A stretch of DNA of 6,532 nucleotides. Source: Chloroflexota bacterium. Its GTDB lineage: Bacteria > Chloroflexota > Dehalococcoidia > SM23-28-2 > RBG-16-64-32. Below the pieces are notes generated by a model. The model was not told where the DNA came from and ran no database searches. It saw nothing but the letters and a program-made list of their open reading frames with translations. The position numbers and the translations under genes are program-made. The stretch lies in NCBI GenBank assembly GCA_022565075.1, contig JADFKG010000117.1, forward strand, positions 1-6,532. The letters are read 5' to 3'. Positions 5,535 to 6,532 of the stretch are shown in pieces (the stretch's first letter is position 1; each line of letters opens with the position of its first letter).

Positions 5535-6371
5535 CTAGGGGCCAGCGACAATCTTATCGAAGGCGCTTGCCGAAACGAACATGGCTTCGGCAAGGCGAGG
5601 AAAGAGCCCGAGCATGCTTCGGCACTCGTCCCGAGAGACGCTGTGAGCCGTTGGATGGCCCGCCTGGTTGCGGGTAAGCCTGATGCCGGTCGCGGGGCCG
5701 CCCAGGAGCGCAGGCAGGTCACTGATCCAGCTCTTTTCCCCAACACCCTCCACGGCCTGCCGGAGCGGACTTCGATGCTGAGTGACGGCTGTATCGATCC
5801 AGCGTACTAGCGCCGCTGGCTGGTCGCTCGTTCGTGCGGGACGCCTGAGGCTGAGCACATTGAGCACTGCCTCGCAGCGAGGGACGAAGTGAACCAATGC
5901 CGCTTCCGAAGCCACTCCGATCATGACTGCTGTGGCTTGATAGTGTCCGACGAGGAAAGATTCCTGAGCGAATGCCGCGTGCCGTTCCGTCACTTCATCG
6001 AGGCCTGGGCAGCGGGCTTGAAGCAGTTTCACAAGACCGCTCCGATGAAGCACGATCTCCGCTTCATCGCCGCGACTCTCAAGGAAGTCTTCGGCGCCAG
6101 GAGCGACCTCGAAGTTGGGCCCGTTCGGTACGAGCACGCCGCCAGTCACCCATCGCCATAGAATTGCACGTATCCTCATGCCCAGCGCTTCAGATCCGCC
6201 ATTCGCTTCTACGACCGCACCGACTTCTTGGTTGATCCCAAGCTTTGCTAGCATGTCACCGTATCCCTGAAGCCCCGGCGAATAGTTCCCAGGGTGTAGA
6301 AGTGCGTAGACTAACGCATCCTCGAGCTCGTCGTCAGTCAGAGCACGGTCGCGGGGGATCTCAGGTGGCAT
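5535..6371 (-). CDS. Uncharacterised protein with likely winged-helix N-terminus and HEPN-type C-terminus
   Basis: A 278-residue protein, function unknown. Residues about 15-100 look like a winged helix: helices, then ILWRWVTGGVLVPNGPNFEVAPGAEDFL (70-97), a recognition helix followed by a beta-wing. The C-terminal half is all-helical and contains IRLTRNQAGHP (230-240), where R234-N-Q-A-G-H239 fits the R-x4-6-H motif of HEPN ribonuclease domains; a conserved-looking long helix (AFAQESFLVGHYQATAVMIG, 133-152) precedes it. Many HEPN proteins are RNases of toxin-antitoxin, abortive infection or CRISPR systems, but others are non-catalytic. The start is ATG 6371 or the adjoining GTG 6374. No strong Shine-Dalgarno site is seen, but the ATG overlaps the stop of the upstream frame (TGATG), so translation is probably coupled. 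It lies between a damaged membrane-protein gene and the HNH gene on the same strand. Confidence 0.65.
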   Translation of the reverse strand: MPPEIPRDRALTDDELEDALVYALLHPGNYSPGLQGYGDMLAKLGINQEVGAVVEANGGSEALGMRIRAILWRWVTGGVLVPNGPNFEVAPGAEDFLESRGDEAEIVLHRSGLVKLLQARCPGLDEVTERHAAFAQESFLVGHYQATAVMIGVASEAALVHFVPRCEAVLNVLSLRRPARTSDQPAALVRWIDTAVTQHRSPLRQAVEGVGEKSWISDLPALLGGPATGIRLTRNQAGHPTAHSVSRDECRSMLGLFPRLAEAMFVSASAFDKIVAGP

Positions 6372-6532
6372 CACTCAACCACAGCCACGGCCACCGCCGC
6401 GTCTGCCAGCAGCATCGCCAGGTAGAACAGGAGCCATTCGTCACGATAACGCAGCGATCCCAGCAATGGAGGCGATCATGGCCACCGCGCCGATCAGGAT
6501 GAAATAGGTGGCCTGCCATCCGCCGCTCCATC
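6371..6532 (-). pseudogene. Small membrane protein, 3' part, apparently frameshifted
   Basis: From the right edge one minus-strand frame reads WSGGWQATYFILIGAVAMI and on to IAALS, a clear transmembrane segment, and stops at TGA 6443-6441. One frame over (+1), the sequence continues as LRYRDEWLLFYLAMLLADAA and then VAVAVVE to a TGA at 6373-6371, which overlaps the ATG of the HEPN-type gene. The second piece has no good start codon of its own and reads like the natural continuation: a basic/acidic cytoplasmic turn (RYRDEW) and another hydrophobic helix. The simplest reading is one two-or-more-helix membrane protein with a one-base insertion near 6444-6455, either a real mutation or a sequencing error. 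The N-terminus lies outside the window. I do not recognise the family. Confidence 0.45.

Larger units (their letters stand above)
5026..6532. mobile_element. Putative inserted element, left end and cargo (right end beyond the window)
   Basis: The insertion is inferred from three things seen together: the glycosylase gene stops being homologous at about 5022-5025; the sequence from 5026 begins TGTCA and carries two direct repeats with a 22-base period; and the genes to the right are of accessory type, in DNA that looks somewhat less GC-rich than the left part in the stretches counted by hand. TGT termini with several internal transposase-binding repeats are known from Tn7-like, Tn402/Tn5053-like and IS21-family elements. 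TCTTA (5021-5025) could be the target duplication. No transposase, integrase or inverted copy of the end lies in the window, so the family is not assigned. A genomic island of another type or a chimeric assembly are alternatives. Confidence 0.4.

Noticed and set aside
5566..5594. Perfect 9-base inverted repeat CTTGCCGAA / TTCGGCAAG with an 11-base loop
   Set aside because: It lies inside the 3' coding part of the HEPN-type gene, has no T-run, and a repeat of this size is roughly expected once by chance in a window of this length.
5474..5784. The 12-mer CGATGCTGAGTG present at 5474-5485 and 5773-5784
   Set aside because: About one exact 12-base repeat pair is expected by chance in 6.5 kb. The copies are 300 bases apart with no shared flanks, unlike the tight pair at 5031 and 5053.
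1..6532. CRISPR arrays, tRNA or rRNA genes
   Set aside because: No regularly spaced repeat array with unique spacers, and no tRNA- or rRNA-like sequence, was seen on either strand. The two 22-base-period copies at 5029-5067 lack spacer structure.

Overview
The window is GC-rich bacterial chromosomal DNA that falls into two parts of different character. Positions 1 to about 5025 look like ordinary core or metabolic chromosome. From about 5026 to the right end the sequence looks like inserted accessory DNA. The organism is most likely a high-GC, largely uncultured-type bacterium. Paired class III CoA-transferases, GTG starts, a DinB-like protein and a lipoprotein with a Thr/Pro-rich 'TPTATP' stalk would all fit Chloroflexota. 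That placement is inference from style, not from a marker gene.

Left part. On the minus strand a compact operon runs leftwards: a CaiB/BaiF-type CoA-transferase subunit (1369-2652), a possible 24-residue coupling ORF (1295-1369) and a second CaiB/BaiF CoA-transferase (63-1298). A Shine-Dalgarno-like stretch at 2-9 suggests that the next gene starts just off the window. The second enzyme has an aspartate at the expected catalytic position, while the first has Tyr or Ser there. The pair may therefore act as one heteromeric CoA-transferase with a single catalytic subunit, as in benzylsuccinate CoA-transferase systems. The operon is divergent from a FabG-like short-chain dehydrogenase (2803-3549), which is followed 8 bases later by a DinB-superfamily protein (3558-4049). 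Convergent to these is a LysM lipoprotein (4060-4401).

Junction. A DNA-3-methyladenine glycosylase gene (AlkA-like, HhH-GPD) starts at 4585. It is cut off right after its helix-hairpin-helix, before the catalytic aspartate. At that point the sequence reads TGTCA followed by two copies of a 17-base imperfect direct repeat with a 22-base period. This resembles the end of a transposon of the Tn7/Tn402/IS21 kind (TGT terminus plus repeated transposase-binding sites).

Right part. All genes here are on the minus strand and point towards the junction: a frameshifted small membrane protein (from the right edge to 6371), a protein with a likely winged-helix N-terminus and a HEPN-type R-x4-H motif (5535-6371), and a 70-residue HNH protein (5199-5411). 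This resembles cargo, and the HEPN and HNH proteins are candidates for nucleic-acid-targeting or defence functions. No transposase and no second element end are visible, so the full element, if real, extends beyond the window.
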